NCBI GenBank assembly: GCA_016873215.1
Contig: VGXU01000003.1
Span: forward strand, 1-64,000
Direction of reading: 5' to 3'
Length of the DNA stretch: 64,000 bases
Origin: Planctomycetota bacterium
Lineage (GTDB): Bacteria > Planctomycetota > Phycisphaerae > Sedimentisphaerales > Anaerohalosphaeraceae
Each line of letters opens with the position of its first letter. Positions within the stretch are counted from its first letter, which is position 1. Below, piece by piece: positions 17,752-27,096 of this stretch. The translations under genes were made by a program, and so were the position numbers. The notes under the pieces are model-generated. The model was not told where the DNA came from, did no database searches, and worked only from the letters and a program-made list of their open reading frames with translations.

Positions 17752-18912
17752 CTACGACAACCGTCCCTTGAAATCCTCATAAGTAAAGTGCCGCTGAATA
17801 TGGTATTGGTCTTTGGCCGGGTCGTAAAGGATGATATCAGGCAGATTGATGCCGTTGAACATGGTATTTTTGACCATGGTGTAATGGGCCATATCGCGGA
17901 AGATGAGTTTGTCGCCGACCGCCAGCGGCTTATCGAAAGAATAATCGCCGATGACGTCGCCCGCAAGACACGTCGGGCCTGCCAGGCGATAGGTGTGAGT
18001 TTTTTTGCCGGGCAGGTCGCCAGTGGTGATGTCGGGCCGATACGGCATTTCCAATACATCGGGCATGTGGGCGGAGGCGGAGGTGTCGAGAATGGCGATA
18101 TCCATCGCGTTGTGAACGATGTCCAGTACTGAGGCGATAAGTACGCCGGTGTTGAGAGCGATAGCTTCGCCGGGTTCGAGATAAATAGTCTTAATATTGG
18201 GGTATCGCGTATAAAAATCGGTAATCAGGCTGCATAACAGGTCGATGTCGTAGTCCGGCCGAGTGATATGATGGCCGCCGCCGAAATTGACCCATTGCAT
18301 TTTTCGGATAACATTGCCGAATTGCTTTTCGACGGCGGGCAGCGTTCTTTGCAATGAATCGGCGTTGAGTTCGCAGAGTGTGTGAAAATGCAGGCCCGTG
18401 ATGCCATCGAGCCGGTCGGGCCTGAAAAATTCGAGTGTTGTACCGAGTCGTGAGCCGGGGGCGCAGGGGTCGTAGATTTTTGTTTTGACCTCCGAATGCA
18501 TCGGATTGATGCGGATGCCGCATTGGATTTTGCGCGGGGCATTGAGGATTTTATTCTTGAAATGCGTCCACTGGGTGAAGGAATTGAAAACGATATCGTC
18601 AACAATTTGGATGTATTGATCCATTTCGTCGTCGCGGTAGGCCGGGGCGCAAAGATGGACTTCGCCGCCGAAATACTCGCGGGCGAGTTTAGCCTCGTGC
18701 AGACTGCTGGCCGCGGCACCGGCTAAATACTGCTTACACAGACCGAAGGTACTCCATGCGGCGAAGCCTTTGAGAGCAAGGAGGATTTTGCAGTTCGTCC
18801 GCGCCTGCACAGACTTCAATATTTCCAGGTTCTTGCGTAACAGACCTAAATCAATCACATAGCACGGTGTCTGCACTTTATTCACATCGTAAGTCAATTT
18901 TATACTCTCCAT
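17752..18912 (-). CDS. nspC: carboxynorspermidine decarboxylase
   Basis: PLP-dependent decarboxylase of the alanine-racemase fold that makes spermidine or norspermidine from the carboxy-precursor. The 386 residues begin with QTPCYVID, the PLP lysine is in ALKGFAAW, HFHTLCE and NFGGGHH follow, and LEPGEA binds phosphate. The C-terminal domain carries the GPTCLAGDVIGDY catalytic-cysteine motif. The ATG at 18912 gives the family N-terminus; an upstream TTG start would add ten odd residues. The usual partner, carboxynorspermidine dehydrogenase, is not in the window. Confidence 0.9.
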   Translation of the reverse strand: MESIKLTYDVNKVQTPCYVIDLGLLRKNLEILKSVQARTNCKILLALKGFAAWSTFGLCKQYLAGAAASSLHEAKLAREYFGGEVHLCAPAYRDDEMDQYIQIVDDIVFNSFTQWTHFKNKILNAPRKIQCGIRINPMHSEVKTKIYDPCAPGSRLGTTLEFFRPDRLDGITGLHFHTLCELNADSLQRTLPAVEKQFGNVIRKMQWVNFGGGHHITRPDYDIDLLCSLITDFYTRYPNIKTIYLEPGEAIALNTGVLIASVLDIVHNAMDIAILDTSASAHMPDVLEMPYRPDITTGDLPGKKTHTYRLAGPTCLAGDVIGDYSFDKPLAVGDKLIFRDMAHYTMVKNTMFNGINLPDIILYDPAKDQYHIQRHFTYEDFKGRLS

Positions 18913-18990
18913 TACAAATCCAGATTGAAACCAGCTATTCAACTCAATGTCTGTGGAGGTATTATAGCAGTTGTCTTTGTCTGCCTAAAC

Positions 18991-19026
18991 AAAAAAAGGG
19001 ACAGGCCGTTAGAGCCAGTCCCTTTT
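18991..19026 (-). terminator. terminator after the initiator tRNA
   Basis: On the minus strand AAAAGGGACTGGC pairs with GGCCTGTCCCTTTT (GTCCC/GGGAC plus a GGC/GCC inner stem) and ends in seven T residues. It lies 6 bp after the tRNA. Confidence 0.9.
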
Positions 19027-19032
19027 CAAAAA

Positions 19033-19106
<74 letters not shown>

Positions 19107-19121
19107 TTCAATAGATTATTC

Positions 19122-19150
19122 AGTGTATCACAAACCCAAAGTATTAGCAA
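19122..19150 (-). promoter_or_regulatory. promoter of the initiator tRNA
   Basis: On the minus strand TTGCTA (19150-19145), a 17-base spacer and TACACT (19127-19122) precede the tRNA by 15 bp. It lies in the short gap after the HIT gene. Confidence 0.75.
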
Positions 19151-19164
19151 TCTCTTTGAGAAAG

Positions 19165-19593
19165 TTAAATATTCATTTTTTCTTTGATTTTTTGCAGGAT
19201 CTCCTCGGCCCTGCCGGGCGCATACTTCGACGCAGGCCACTGTGTGAACAGGCCGTCATTATCTTTACGCGGAACGATATGAAAATGCAGATGCTTAACG
19301 ACCTGACCGGCCTGGGAGCCATTATTGCACAGGATATTATACGCCGGGGCGCTGACGGCCGCGGTAATCGCCTTTGCAACAGGCCCCAGTGCAGCTATAA
19401 CTTCAGCCAAAATCGCCGGGGGACACTGGTCCAGCCGTTCATAATGCGCTTTGGGCACAAGGACCGTATGGCCTTCGCTGACAGGGCCGATATCCAGAAA
19501 CGCCAAAACCGCTGGATTTTCGAACACTTTATAACAGGGAATCTGGCCGGCAACGATTTTACAAAAGATGCAATTTGTTTGTTCTGTGGGCAT
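19165..19593 (-). CDS. HIT family nucleotide-binding protein
   Basis: Histidine-triad hydrolase of the Hint/HinT type that cleaves nucleoside phosphoramidates such as AMP-lysine. The 142 residues have CIFCKIVAGQIP at the start, GHTVLVPK and the triad HLHFHIVPR near residue 105. The start is ATG 19593 because GGAAAGG lies just upstream; an in-frame ATG six codons earlier overlaps that site. The paired cysteines CIFC may bind zinc together with a histidine. It follows the rplQ terminator. Confidence 0.9.
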   Translation of the reverse strand: MPTEQTNCIFCKIVAGQIPCYKVFENPAVLAFLDIGPVSEGHTVLVPKAHYERLDQCPPAILAEVIAALGPVAKAITAAVSAPAYNILCNNGSQAGQVVKHLHFHIVPRKDNDGLFTQWPASKYAPGRAEEILQKIKEKMNI

Positions 19594-19663
19594 TGCTGAA
19601 AACCTTTCCATTCTGCTTTGCTGTTTCTTTTATCATACAGCAAAATGCATCCCTGTCAAGGGA

Positions 19664-19702
19664 TAAAAAAAGCCCGATGAACTTGCAATCCACCGGGCTT
19701 TT
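19664..19702 (-). terminator. terminator of the alpha operon
   Basis: On the minus strand AAAAGCCCG (19702-19694) pairs with CGGGCTTTT (19676-19668), followed by more T residues. It begins 11 bp after the rplQ stop and ends the long ribosomal-protein block. Confidence 0.9.
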
Positions 19703-19712
19703 GGATTCTGTT

Positions 19713-20180
19713 TTATTCAGTCTTCTTGGCCTTCTTTTTCTTTTTGTCGGTGGTCTTTTTTCCCTTCTTTTCTTTCTTTTCATGCCCGACCAACTGCAGC
19801 AGCACCACTTTGCTATTATCACCCATGCGGGGTTTTGCCAGTTTGACGATACGGGTATATCCGCCCGGCCTGTCCAAAAACTGCGGAGCGATATCGCTGA
19901 ACAGTTTACCGACCACGGTGCCCTTGCGGACATTCTGGCTATTCTCTTCGACATAAATCGCCCGGTTATTCAACGTGGAAATCACCTGGCGACGGGCGTG
20001 AAGCGTTCCCATCTTGGCCTTGGTAATCAGTTTCTCAGCGAATCGCTGAACTTCTTTTGCTTTTTGAATCGTGGTGGAAATTGTCCCGTATTCAAACAGC
20101 GAAGATGCCATATTCCGCAACATCGCTCTGCGGTGTTCGCTGGTCCGATTCAAACGTCTTCCGGCTCGTAAATGATGCAT
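19713..20180 (-). CDS. rplQ: 50S ribosomal protein L17 (bL17)
   Basis: Large-subunit protein near the peptide exit tunnel. The 155 residues start with the family motif MHHLRAGRRLNRTSEHRRAMLRN (first 18 residues are near-universal). The core ends near residue 132 and is followed by a lysine-rich tail of about 20 residues not found in E. coli L17. It is the last gene of the alpha operon, 45 bp after rpoA. Confidence 0.96.
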   Translation of the reverse strand: MHHLRAGRRLNRTSEHRRAMLRNMASSLFEYGTISTTIQKAKEVQRFAEKLITKAKMGTLHARRQVISTLNNRAIYVEENSQNVRKGTVVGKLFSDIAPQFLDRPGGYTRIVKLAKPRMGDNSKVVLLQLVGHEKKEKKGKKTTDKKKKKAKKTE

Positions 20181-20225
20181 ATCAACTCACCCTTTTCTTG
20201 CGGTTATTTCGACTTTATATTCGAC

Positions 20226-21227
20226 TTACGACACATCCGTCATTCCCAGCGACAGGCCGAGGTCCGCCAATTTCTGGCGTACTTCCCGAAGGCTGGTTTT
20301 ACCGAAACTGCGAATTTTCAGCAGGTCCGCCTCGGTCATCGCGACCAACTGGCCGACCGTCTGGACATTGTTCGATTCCAAACAGTTGCTGGAACGCACC
20401 GTCAGATTGAGCTGCTCAATCGACATCGCCAGTTTCTCCGCCATCTCTACGCCGGTCTGAACGGTTTCCGTTTCCGCCGTCGAAATTTCCTGATCCACGG
20501 CCTCGTCGCCGATTTCGGTATACTGAACAAACGGATTAATATATTTTCTCAGGATTTTTGCCGATTCGACCATTGCCATCTGCGGGGTTACCGTCCCGTC
20601 GGTCCAGATTTCGAGAATCAGCTTATCATAATTAGTCCGCTGGCCGACACGTGTATCTTCAATTTTATATCGTACCCGCACCACCGGCGAATAAATGGCA
20701 TCCACATCAATCAGACCCATTTCCTGGTCGAACCGATCTTTCTGGGCGATGCGTTCGGAAGCGGGCGAATAACCGCGTCCCACACCGATACCCAACTCCA
20801 TTTCAAACTTGACGTCTTCGGTCAATGTGGCCAGCACAAGGTCTTTGTTGATAACCTCGACGGAAGCATCGCACTCAATCATCGCCGCGGTCACTTTGCC
20901 CGCCTTTTTGACGGAAACTTTCATTGTCTTCGGCTGGTCTCCCTGCATCCGCACAACCAACTGTTTGACGTTGAGCACGATGTCGGTAATATCTTCCATC
21001 ACCCCTTTAATCATGGTGAACTCATGATCCACGCCGGCGATCCGTATCCATTCCACGGCACAGCCTTCCAGCGACGACAACAGCACACGACGCAGACTGT
21101 TTCCAATGGTGGTTCCGAAACCACGTTCAAACGGTTCAATCATGAACCGACCATACCGGTCATCGGAAACCTGCTCATCGCGAAGCACCCGTGTCGGTAA
21201 TTCCAGACCTCTCCACGTTATTCTCAT
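20226..21227 (-). CDS. rpoA: DNA-directed RNA polymerase subunit alpha
   Basis: Scaffold subunit for RNA polymerase assembly. The 333 residues have an N-terminal dimerisation domain (ERGFGTTIGNSLRRVLLSSL near 33-52) and a complete C-terminal domain (NLTVRSSNCLESNNVQTVGQL, then LLKIRSFGKTSLREV) that binds UP elements and activators. It lies between rpsD and rplQ as in most bacteria. Confidence 0.97.
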   Translation of the reverse strand: MRITWRGLELPTRVLRDEQVSDDRYGRFMIEPFERGFGTTIGNSLRRVLLSSLEGCAVEWIRIAGVDHEFTMIKGVMEDITDIVLNVKQLVVRMQGDQPKTMKVSVKKAGKVTAAMIECDASVEVINKDLVLATLTEDVKFEMELGIGVGRGYSPASERIAQKDRFDQEMGLIDVDAIYSPVVRVRYKIEDTRVGQRTNYDKLILEIWTDGTVTPQMAMVESAKILRKYINPFVQYTEIGDEAVDQEISTAETETVQTGVEMAEKLAMSIEQLNLTVRSSNCLESNNVQTVGQLVAMTEADLLKIRSFGKTSLREVRQKLADLGLSLGMTDVS

Positions 21228-21333
21228 ATCAAGCCTCTCAATTGGGGCGGATGTTCTCAGTGTCTAAAACAGAAGGCACGTCCTTCGACACTCTCCGGTA
21301 TCCACCCTGTCAATAAAATCATTTTCCGTTTAT

Positions 21334-21966
21334 TTATCTTGAGCAGAATTCCACGACCAGTTGTTCTTCGACCGCCAATTGAACATCATCGCGTGTCGGC
21401 AGCGCCACCACCGTCGCCATCGGCTTGGAAACGTCCAATTGCAGCCAACCCTGTACAGCGAAATTCGGGTTGCTTTCCAACTGCGCTTTGACTTTTTTGC
21501 GGGTCTTTTCGGAATTCTTCAGCGTAATCTTGTCACCTATTTTAACCTGCGTGCTCGGAATATCCACACGACGTCCATTCAGACAGATATGGCCGTGTGA
21601 AATAAGCAGTCGGGCGGCCTTCCTGGACGGCGCGAAATTGAGCTTATAGACCACGTTGTCCAGGCGCCGTTCCAGAAACTCCAGCAGCCGTTTCCCGGTG
21701 TCCCCTTTTCCTTTATTGGCCAGCTCGTAAGTCCGCATAAACTGCGTATCCATCAGGCCGTAGTAACGTTTCATCTTCTGCTTTTCGCGAAGACGAACCG
21801 CATAGTTGCTGCCACGACCTTTTCGCCAGCCGTGCTGGCCGGGAGCCTGACTCCGCTGACGTTTTTCAATGGCGCACTTGCCGGTTTCGCACCGCGTGCC
21901 TTTTAACATCAGCTTCATTCCCTCTCGACGGCAAAGCCTGCATGACGCTTCAAGATAACGTCCCAT
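21334..21966 (-). CDS. rpsD: 30S ribosomal protein S4 (uS4)
   Basis: Primary 16S rRNA binder of the small-subunit body. The 210 residues keep the N-terminal zinc site: C9, C12, C26 and C31 (CRLC...CETGKC), the zinc-containing form. The S4 RNA-binding domain follows (RLDNVVYKLNFAPSRKAARLL near 93-113). The ATG gives the standard MGRY start. The gene sits between rpsK and rpoA. No S4-binding pseudoknot leader was identified. Confidence 0.97.
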   Translation of the reverse strand: MGRYLEASCRLCRREGMKLMLKGTRCETGKCAIEKRQRSQAPGQHGWRKGRGSNYAVRLREKQKMKRYYGLMDTQFMRTYELANKGKGDTGKRLLEFLERRLDNVVYKLNFAPSRKAARLLISHGHICLNGRRVDIPSTQVKIGDKITLKNSEKTRKKVKAQLESNPNFAVQGWLQLDVSKPMATVVALPTRDDVQLAVEEQLVVEFCSR

Positions 21967-22013
21967 ATCACTTGTTTCCTTAGTTTATCATTTCATTCAC
22001 TGGTTCTGTTTTT

Positions 22014-22394
22014 TTATACACGCCGGCGTTTAGGCGGACGGCAACCGTTGTGCGGAATCGGCGTGACGTCTTCAATCGACGAAATACGCAGGCCGGCCTG
22101 CTGAATCGCTGAAATCGCCGATTCCCGACCGGAACCCGGACCTTTGACGCGGATTTCCACTTCGCGAAGACCATACCGCATGGCGGTGCGGGCGCATTTT
22201 TCCGCTGCTTTTTGTGCCGCGAAAGGTGTACTCTTTCGCGAACCTTTAAAGCCCACCGAACCGCCCGAATCCTGACAAATGGCGGCGCCCTCGGTATCCG
22301 TAATTGAAATCAAGGTATTATTGAAAGTGGCCTTGATATACACAACGCCCCGAACAACGCTTTTTCTGACTTTCTTTTTGGTACTTTTTGCCAT
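22014..22394 (-). CDS. rpsK: 30S ribosomal protein S11 (uS11)
   Basis: Platform protein next to the E-site. The 126 residues match the family from [17 protein letters not shown] to the conserved end [18 protein letters not shown]. The gene lies between rpsM and rpsD in the usual alpha-operon order. Confidence 0.97.
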   Translation of the reverse strand: MAKSTKKKVRKSVVRGVVYIKATFNNTLISITDTEGAAICQDSGGSVGFKGSRKSTPFAAQKAAEKCARTAMRYGLREVEIRVKGPGSGRESAISAIQQAGLRISSIEDVTPIPHNGCRPPKRRRV

Positions 22395-22455
22395 GTTCCC
22401 TACAATCCCAAATCACTTGTGGTTTTCATTTTTTATGAAACCCGGTTATGTCTTC

Positions 22456-22839
22456 TTACCGCATTTCTTTAACGCTCTTCTTGCCGGCCACGGTCTTGCG
22501 TTTGCCTTTGCGTGTGCGTGCATTACTCTGCGTCTGCTGACCGCGAACGGGAAGACCCCGCTTATGACGAATACCGCGATAGCAGCCGATTTCCCGCAAT
22601 CGCGAGATATCCTGCGAGACCTGACGGCGAAGCTGTCCTTCAACCACGAGGTCGCGGTCGATAATCTGGCTGATCCGGCTGACTTCGTCTTCGGTCAGCT
22701 TGCCCGCCCGAACCTGTGCATCGACTTGCGCTTCTTTAAGTATTTTCCGAGCCAGATGTTTTCCCACACCGTGGATATATGCCAGCGAAATCCACGCCGG
22801 CTTATCATTCGGAATATCAACACCTACAATACGCGGCAT
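22456..22839 (-). CDS. rpsM: 30S ribosomal protein S13 (uS13)
   Basis: Head protein forming bridges to the large subunit. The 127 residues start [13 protein letters not shown], carry YIHGVG and end in the basic [18 protein letters not shown] tail that reaches the P-site tRNA. It is 35 bp after rpmJ. Confidence 0.97.
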   Translation of the reverse strand: MPRIVGVDIPNDKPAWISLAYIHGVGKHLARKILKEAQVDAQVRAGKLTEDEVSRISQIIDRDLVVEGQLRRQVSQDISRLREIGCYRGIRHKRGLPVRGQQTQSNARTRKGKRKTVAGKKSVKEMR

Positions 22840-22874
22840 ATAGTCTCCTGTAATTCTTTACGTTTTCGAATACC

Positions 22875-22991
22875 TTAACCCTGGCGCTGCTTATGCCGGG
22901 GATTGGCCGGGCAGATGACCCGCAAAACCCCTTTGCGCCGAATCAACTTACAACTTTCACAAATCCGCTTGACTGAACTGCGTACTTTCAT
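22875..22991 (-). CDS. rpmJ: 50S ribosomal protein L36 (bL36)
   Basis: A 38-residue gene found by translating the gap between infA and rpsM. It begins [15 protein letters not shown] and ends [12 protein letters not shown]. The zinc ligands C11, C14, C27 and H33 are present, so it is the zinc-binding form. Position after infA and before rpsM is standard. Confidence 0.96.
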   Translation of the reverse strand: MKVRSSVKRICESCKLIRRKGVLRVICPANPRHKQRQG

Positions 22992-23011
22992 AATTACACC
23001 TTATTGAACCG

Positions 23012-23227
23012 CTAACCTCGTAAAATAATTCTGCCCTTGCTTAAATCGTAAGGGCTCATTTCAACAATCACTTTATCCCCGGGCAGTATCCGGATGAAAT
23101 GCATACGCATTTTCCCGGACACATGAGCCATAATACGATGGCCATTTTCCAGCTCCACCCGAAACATCGCGTTGGGCAGGGCGTCAATGACTTTCGCATC
23201 AACCCGGATTGCATCTTGTTTAGGCAT
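23012..23227 (-). CDS. infA: translation initiation factor IF-1
   Basis: Small OB-fold protein that blocks the A-site during initiation. The 71 residues include [39 protein letters not shown] and [10 protein letters not shown], all family hallmarks. The gene follows map by 15 bp and precedes rpmJ. Confidence 0.97.
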   Translation of the reverse strand: MPKQDAIRVDAKVIDALPNAMFRVELENGHRIMAHVSGKMRMHFIRILPGDKVIVEMSPYDLSKGRIILRG

Positions 23228-23242
23228 ACTCTTTTTCTGTTC

Positions 23243-24031
23243 TCAGCTTTCTTTGCCGTCCGTCAAAACCTCGCAGCCGCTCGGCGTAATCGCGAGGGTA
23301 TGTTCAAAATGCGCTGAACATTTGCCATCCCGCGTGACCACCGTCCAGCCATCCGACAAAGTTCGAACCGCATACTTTCCCGCATTGACCATCGGTTCCA
23401 CCGCCAAGACCATGCCTTCCCGCAAAAGAATATCGTTTCGCAGGAGGTCCCGACTCACGAAATTGGGTACTTTCGGGTCTTCGTGCATTTCCGTGCCGAT
23501 GCCGTGGCCCACAAAATCCCGAACAACGGAAAACCCGGCCTGTTTGGCACAGTCTTCCATTTTGCCCGCGATGGAACTCCACAGGATTCCGGGGGCCGCG
23601 TTTTCAATCGCGATATCCAGCAGTCTGCGGGTGATATCCATCAGTTTCTGCTTTTGGGGCGAAACCGAACCAATTCCAAAGGTCGCCGCCGCGTCGCCGC
23701 AGTAGCCGTCCAGCTTCACGCCGAAATCGACACTGAGAATATCCCCCTGCCGCAAAATCACTGCGGGAGACGGAATCCCATGAACCAATTGTTCATTGAG
23801 CGAGGCACAAATCGCTCCGGGAAACGGCATTCCTCCGCCGGGGCAAGGCACACCACGAAACAGAGCAATGGCTCCCGCCGCAACAGTCATTTGCACCGCC
23901 AAGTCATCCAACTGAGCCGTATTGACCCCTGGTTTGGCACATTCCTGAAGTTTTGAAAGAACCTTCGCAACGACCGCTCCGGCCCTGCGAATCATCTGTA
24001 TTTCCCGTCGGCTCCGCAGCGTAATCGCCAT
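23243..24031 (-). CDS. map: methionine aminopeptidase, type I
   Basis: Removes N-terminal methionine from nascent proteins. The metal ligands are all visible: D in SVDFGV, D in CGDAAATF, H in GHGIG, E in VEPM and E in FEHTLAI. The 262-residue form from ATG 24031 is chosen; a TTG two codons upstream would add two residues. It lies 14 bp after the adk stop. Confidence 0.95.
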   Translation of the reverse strand: MAITLRSRREIQMIRRAGAVVAKVLSKLQECAKPGVNTAQLDDLAVQMTVAAGAIALFRGVPCPGGGMPFPGAICASLNEQLVHGIPSPAVILRQGDILSVDFGVKLDGYCGDAAATFGIGSVSPQKQKLMDITRRLLDIAIENAAPGILWSSIAGKMEDCAKQAGFSVVRDFVGHGIGTEMHEDPKVPNFVSRDLLRNDILLREGMVLAVEPMVNAGKYAVRTLSDGWTVVTRDGKCSAHFEHTLAITPSGCEVLTDGKES

Positions 24032-24045
24032 GGCCAACCAATCTG

Positions 24046-24696
24046 CTATTTCAAGCTATCGAGCTTTTGAAAAATCGCCTCGGAAACCCGATCAATTTCC
24101 CGAGAGGCGTCAACGTTCAAAATCACAGCGTTTTTCTTCTGATAATATCCCACCACCGCCGACGTCTGCTCGTGATAAGTCTTCAGCCGGTTGGATACTA
24201 CTTCGGGCTTGTCATCCGCCCGCTGCACCAGGCTTCCACAGCCTTTATCACACTGCCCTTCCACTTTGGGCTTCAGCGTCTGAACGTGATACACCGCTCC
24301 GCATTTAGGAAAACTGCGACGCCCCGTCATCCGCGGCAGAATCAATGAATCATCCACCACAAGATTGACAATGGCATCGACTTTTTCGCCAGCATTGGCC
24401 AGCGCTTTATCCAATCCCTTGGCCTGAACGGTGGTACGCGGAAAACCGTCCAGCACATATCCTTTCGGCGTTTTTTTCATCGCCGCAATCATCATATCAA
24501 TAATCAAATCGTCCGGCACCAGCGCCCCTGAATCCATATAGCTCTGGGCTTTTTTGCCCAAGGCGCTGCCGGCGGTTCGTTCAGCCCGCAGGATATCCCC
24601 GCTGGACAGATGCGCAGCACCGTATTTATCAATAATTCGCTTACATTGGGTGCCTTTGCCGGCGCCGGGCGGTCCAAGTAATATCAGTCTCACCAC
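24046..24696 (-). CDS. adk: adenylate kinase
   Basis: Interconverts ATP plus AMP with two ADP. The 216 residues have P-loop GPPGAGKGT near 8-16, DGFPRT near 83 and a LID domain. The LID has three of the four usual zinc-site cysteines in altered spacing (KCGAVYH, then QCDKGCG); the first cysteine is replaced by Phe/Pro in RRSFPKC. It overlaps the end of secY by 7 bp. Confidence 0.96.
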   Translation of the reverse strand: MVRLILLGPPGAGKGTQCKRIIDKYGAAHLSSGDILRAERTAGSALGKKAQSYMDSGALVPDDLIIDMMIAAMKKTPKGYVLDGFPRTTVQAKGLDKALANAGEKVDAIVNLVVDDSLILPRMTGRRSFPKCGAVYHVQTLKPKVEGQCDKGCGSLVQRADDKPEVVSNRLKTYHEQTSAVVGYYQKKNAVILNVDASREIDRVSEAIFQKLDSLK

Positions 24697-26045
24697 CGGG
24701 ACGCTCCTTTTATTTTACCCGCTTCGGAGAATCCCTCATAATTGCGCATCAGCAGGTTGGCTTCAATCCGCTGGACCAAATCCAAAGAAACGCTGACAAC
24801 AATCAGTAAGCCCGTACCGCCAAGATAAGACGAAACGATATAACTGACACCCACTAGTCCTGTCACCAGACTGGGTACGACGGCGATAAAAGCCAAAAAC
24901 GCCGCACCGAAAAACGTGATGCGAACCATCACGGTTTCAAGGTACTCGGCGGTTCGCTGTCCCGGACGAAGACCCGGAATAAAACTGCCGCGGTCGCGCA
25001 GATTTTTGGCCATATCTTTAGGTTGAAACTGCACCGTCGTCCAGAAGAACGCAAAGACAAAAATCATAAGAATATAAATCACATTGTAGGTATAGGCGGT
25101 AGGCTGAAACGCCCCGTCAATTACATCCAGAATCCGGTTCGGAAAAGCGTTTTTGAACCAGCCTGTAACCACCGACGGGAAAACCATCAAACTGGACGCG
25201 AAAATAATGGGCATCACGCCGCCGTGATTGACCCGCAGAGGCAAATAATGCCGCTGCCCGCCATAAGACCGCATACCCCGCATCTGTTTGGCCTGCTGAA
25301 TTGGAATTCTCCGCTGTCCCTGCGTAATGAGAATCGCGCCGGCGACGACAAAAATAAACGCCGCCACCAAAAAGATCAACGTCCCCGGTCCATATTTTCC
25401 GGGTGAAACGCCAACCTGAAATTCCATATTCTGATAAACCTGACTCATTGCCGCAGGCATCCGAGATAAAATACCCGCCATAATTAAGAGGCTGATACCG
25501 TTGCCGATACCGTATTCGTCAATCTGTTCGCCCAGCCACATTAAAAACATTGTCCCGGCCGTCATCCCGACGACACCCATCAAAATCGCCTGGACTTTCA
25601 TCCCTGGATAGATACACCCGCTCAGTGCCGTCATTCGCATATACATCATTGCATTTAAAACGCAAAGGGGGACGGTCAGATAACGTGTGTATTCCTGAAT
25701 TTTTTTATACCCGGTCGCACCTTCCTGACGCAGCTTTTTCAGCGAAGGAAGCACCTCACCGAGCAGCATTAAAATAATAGACGCGGAAATATAGGGCATA
25801 ATGCCCAGCCCGAACAGACTGCTTCGGCTCAGCGTTCCGCCGCTGAACATTTCCAGAGTCTCGCTGGCCCGACTTAACGGACTGCTGGTGTCCTTCGTCT
25901 GGCTTTGCGCCGCGATGGCTTCCTGGTTAAATCCGGGCACTGGAATATAAAACCCAATTCTGTAGATGCACAACAGTGCGGCCGTGAACAGAATCTTGTT
26001 CCTTAAGTCCGGTATTTTGAAGATATTGACAAATGTTCCGAGCAT
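24690..26045 (-). CDS. secY: protein translocase subunit SecY
   Basis: Channel protein of the Sec translocon in the inner membrane. The 451 residues start MLGTFVNIFKIPDLRNKILF and contain ten predicted membrane segments. Seen motifs are GIMPYISASIILMLL, the cytoplasmic loop RRIPIQQAKQM and the C-terminal RPGQRTAEYL region. It stands between rplO and adk as in many spc operons. Confidence 0.97.
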   Translation of the reverse strand: MLGTFVNIFKIPDLRNKILFTAALLCIYRIGFYIPVPGFNQEAIAAQSQTKDTSSPLSRASETLEMFSGGTLSRSSLFGLGIMPYISASIILMLLGEVLPSLKKLRQEGATGYKKIQEYTRYLTVPLCVLNAMMYMRMTALSGCIYPGMKVQAILMGVVGMTAGTMFLMWLGEQIDEYGIGNGISLLIMAGILSRMPAAMSQVYQNMEFQVGVSPGKYGPGTLIFLVAAFIFVVAGAILITQGQRRIPIQQAKQMRGMRSYGGQRHYLPLRVNHGGVMPIIFASSLMVFPSVVTGWFKNAFPNRILDVIDGAFQPTAYTYNVIYILMIFVFAFFWTTVQFQPKDMAKNLRDRGSFIPGLRPGQRTAEYLETVMVRITFFGAAFLAFIAVVPSLVTGLVGVSYIVSSYLGGTGLLIVVSVSLDLVQRIEANLLMRNYEGFSEAGKIKGASRW

Positions 26046-26071
26046 CTGAAAATCCTTTTTGGCGGTGACAC

Positions 26072-26521
26072 TCAGGCCACGATTTTAACAGTTCCGCCGC
26101 AACCGGCGATTTTCTGTTCGGCGCTTTTACTGAATTTATGGGCACAGACTATCAGTTTCTTGGTCATATCGCCATCGCCTAAAATTTTAACCCTGCTGTT
26201 GAGGCTGCCCACCAGACCGGCCCCGACCAGTTCAGTCAATCCAACCTGATCCCCATCGGCGAAAATCCGATCCAGCTGCGATACATTGACCACCTCATAG
26301 CGGACGGTAAAATTCACATTACTGAACCCCCGTTTCGGCAAACGCCGAAACAGCGGCATCTGGCCGCCTTCAAATACCAAAGGAAGAGAGAAACCAGAAC
26401 GACTGCGGTCGCCTTTATGACCCCGACCGCTGGTCTTTCCGTGACCGCTTCCTTTGCCGCGCCCTACTCGTTTGCGCTTCTGATATGCTCCGGCAATAGA
26501 GGTAATTTCATGAATATACAT
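26072..26521 (-). CDS. rplO: 50S ribosomal protein L15 (uL15)
   Basis: Late-assembling large-subunit protein. The product has the RKRVGRGKGSGHGKTSGRGHKG motif (first 20 residues of it shown in part) and the FEGGQMPLFRRLPKRGF region. ATG 26521 is taken because AAGGA lies at a proper distance; a GTG three codons upstream is too close to it. It follows rpsE after only 17 bp, so no rpmD lies between them. Confidence 0.96.
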   Translation of the reverse strand: MYIHEITSIAGAYQKRKRVGRGKGSGHGKTSGRGHKGDRSRSGFSLPLVFEGGQMPLFRRLPKRGFSNVNFTVRYEVVNVSQLDRIFADGDQVGLTELVGAGLVGSLNSRVKILGDGDMTKKLIVCAHKFSKSAEQKIAGCGGTVKIVA

Positions 26522-26538
26522 CGCACTCACGTCCTTTT

Positions 26539-27039
26539 TTAAGCTTCAATCTGTACGCCGCGAAGAGTTTCTACCGTTTCTTTGTTGCGTAATTTCAGCA
26601 ACCCGTTCATCACGGCTTTAACCACATTCTTGGGCGAACGGCTGCCATAGACTTTGGTCAGCACATTTCGCACCCCAGCCAGTTCCAACACCGCTCTGGC
26701 GCTGGAGCCTGCGATGACGCCGGTTCCGGGACCGGCCGGAAGCATAATCACATCCGTCGCCCGGCACTTGCCATGTACCTCATGCGGCAGAGAATCATTG
26801 ACAACCGTGATTTTTTTGAGGTTCTTTTTAGCATCCTTGATCGCTTTTTCTACGGCCGGGGGCACTTCATTGGCTTTGCCATACCCTATGCCCACCGTTC
26901 CGTTACGATCGCCGACCGCCACCAATGCCGCGAAGCTGAACCGTCTTCCGCCTTTAACCACTTTGGCATTGCGAAAGACTTTCACCACCGCATCTTCCAG
27001 CGTCCCTTCGCCATGCATTTCTGTTCTGTCTTCAGCCAA
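26539..27039 (-). CDS. rpsE: 30S ribosomal protein S5 (uS5)
   Basis: Accuracy-related protein of the small subunit. The 166 residues include FRNAKVVKGGRRFSFAALV, VGIGYGKANEVPPAVEKA and PAGPGTGVIAGSSARAVLEL. The N-terminus is a short acidic extension. Order rplR-rpsE is standard. Confidence 0.97.
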   Translation of the reverse strand: MAEDRTEMHGEGTLEDAVVKVFRNAKVVKGGRRFSFAALVAVGDRNGTVGIGYGKANEVPPAVEKAIKDAKKNLKKITVVNDSLPHEVHGKCRATDVIMLPAGPGTGVIAGSSARAVLELAGVRNVLTKVYGSRSPKNVVKAVMNGLLKLRNKETVETLRGVQIEA

Positions 27040-27096
27040 CTTTGTTCTCCGTTTTCAAAAACCTGTTTACGGTTTTTCCGCAGTTTGTGCCGTCCC

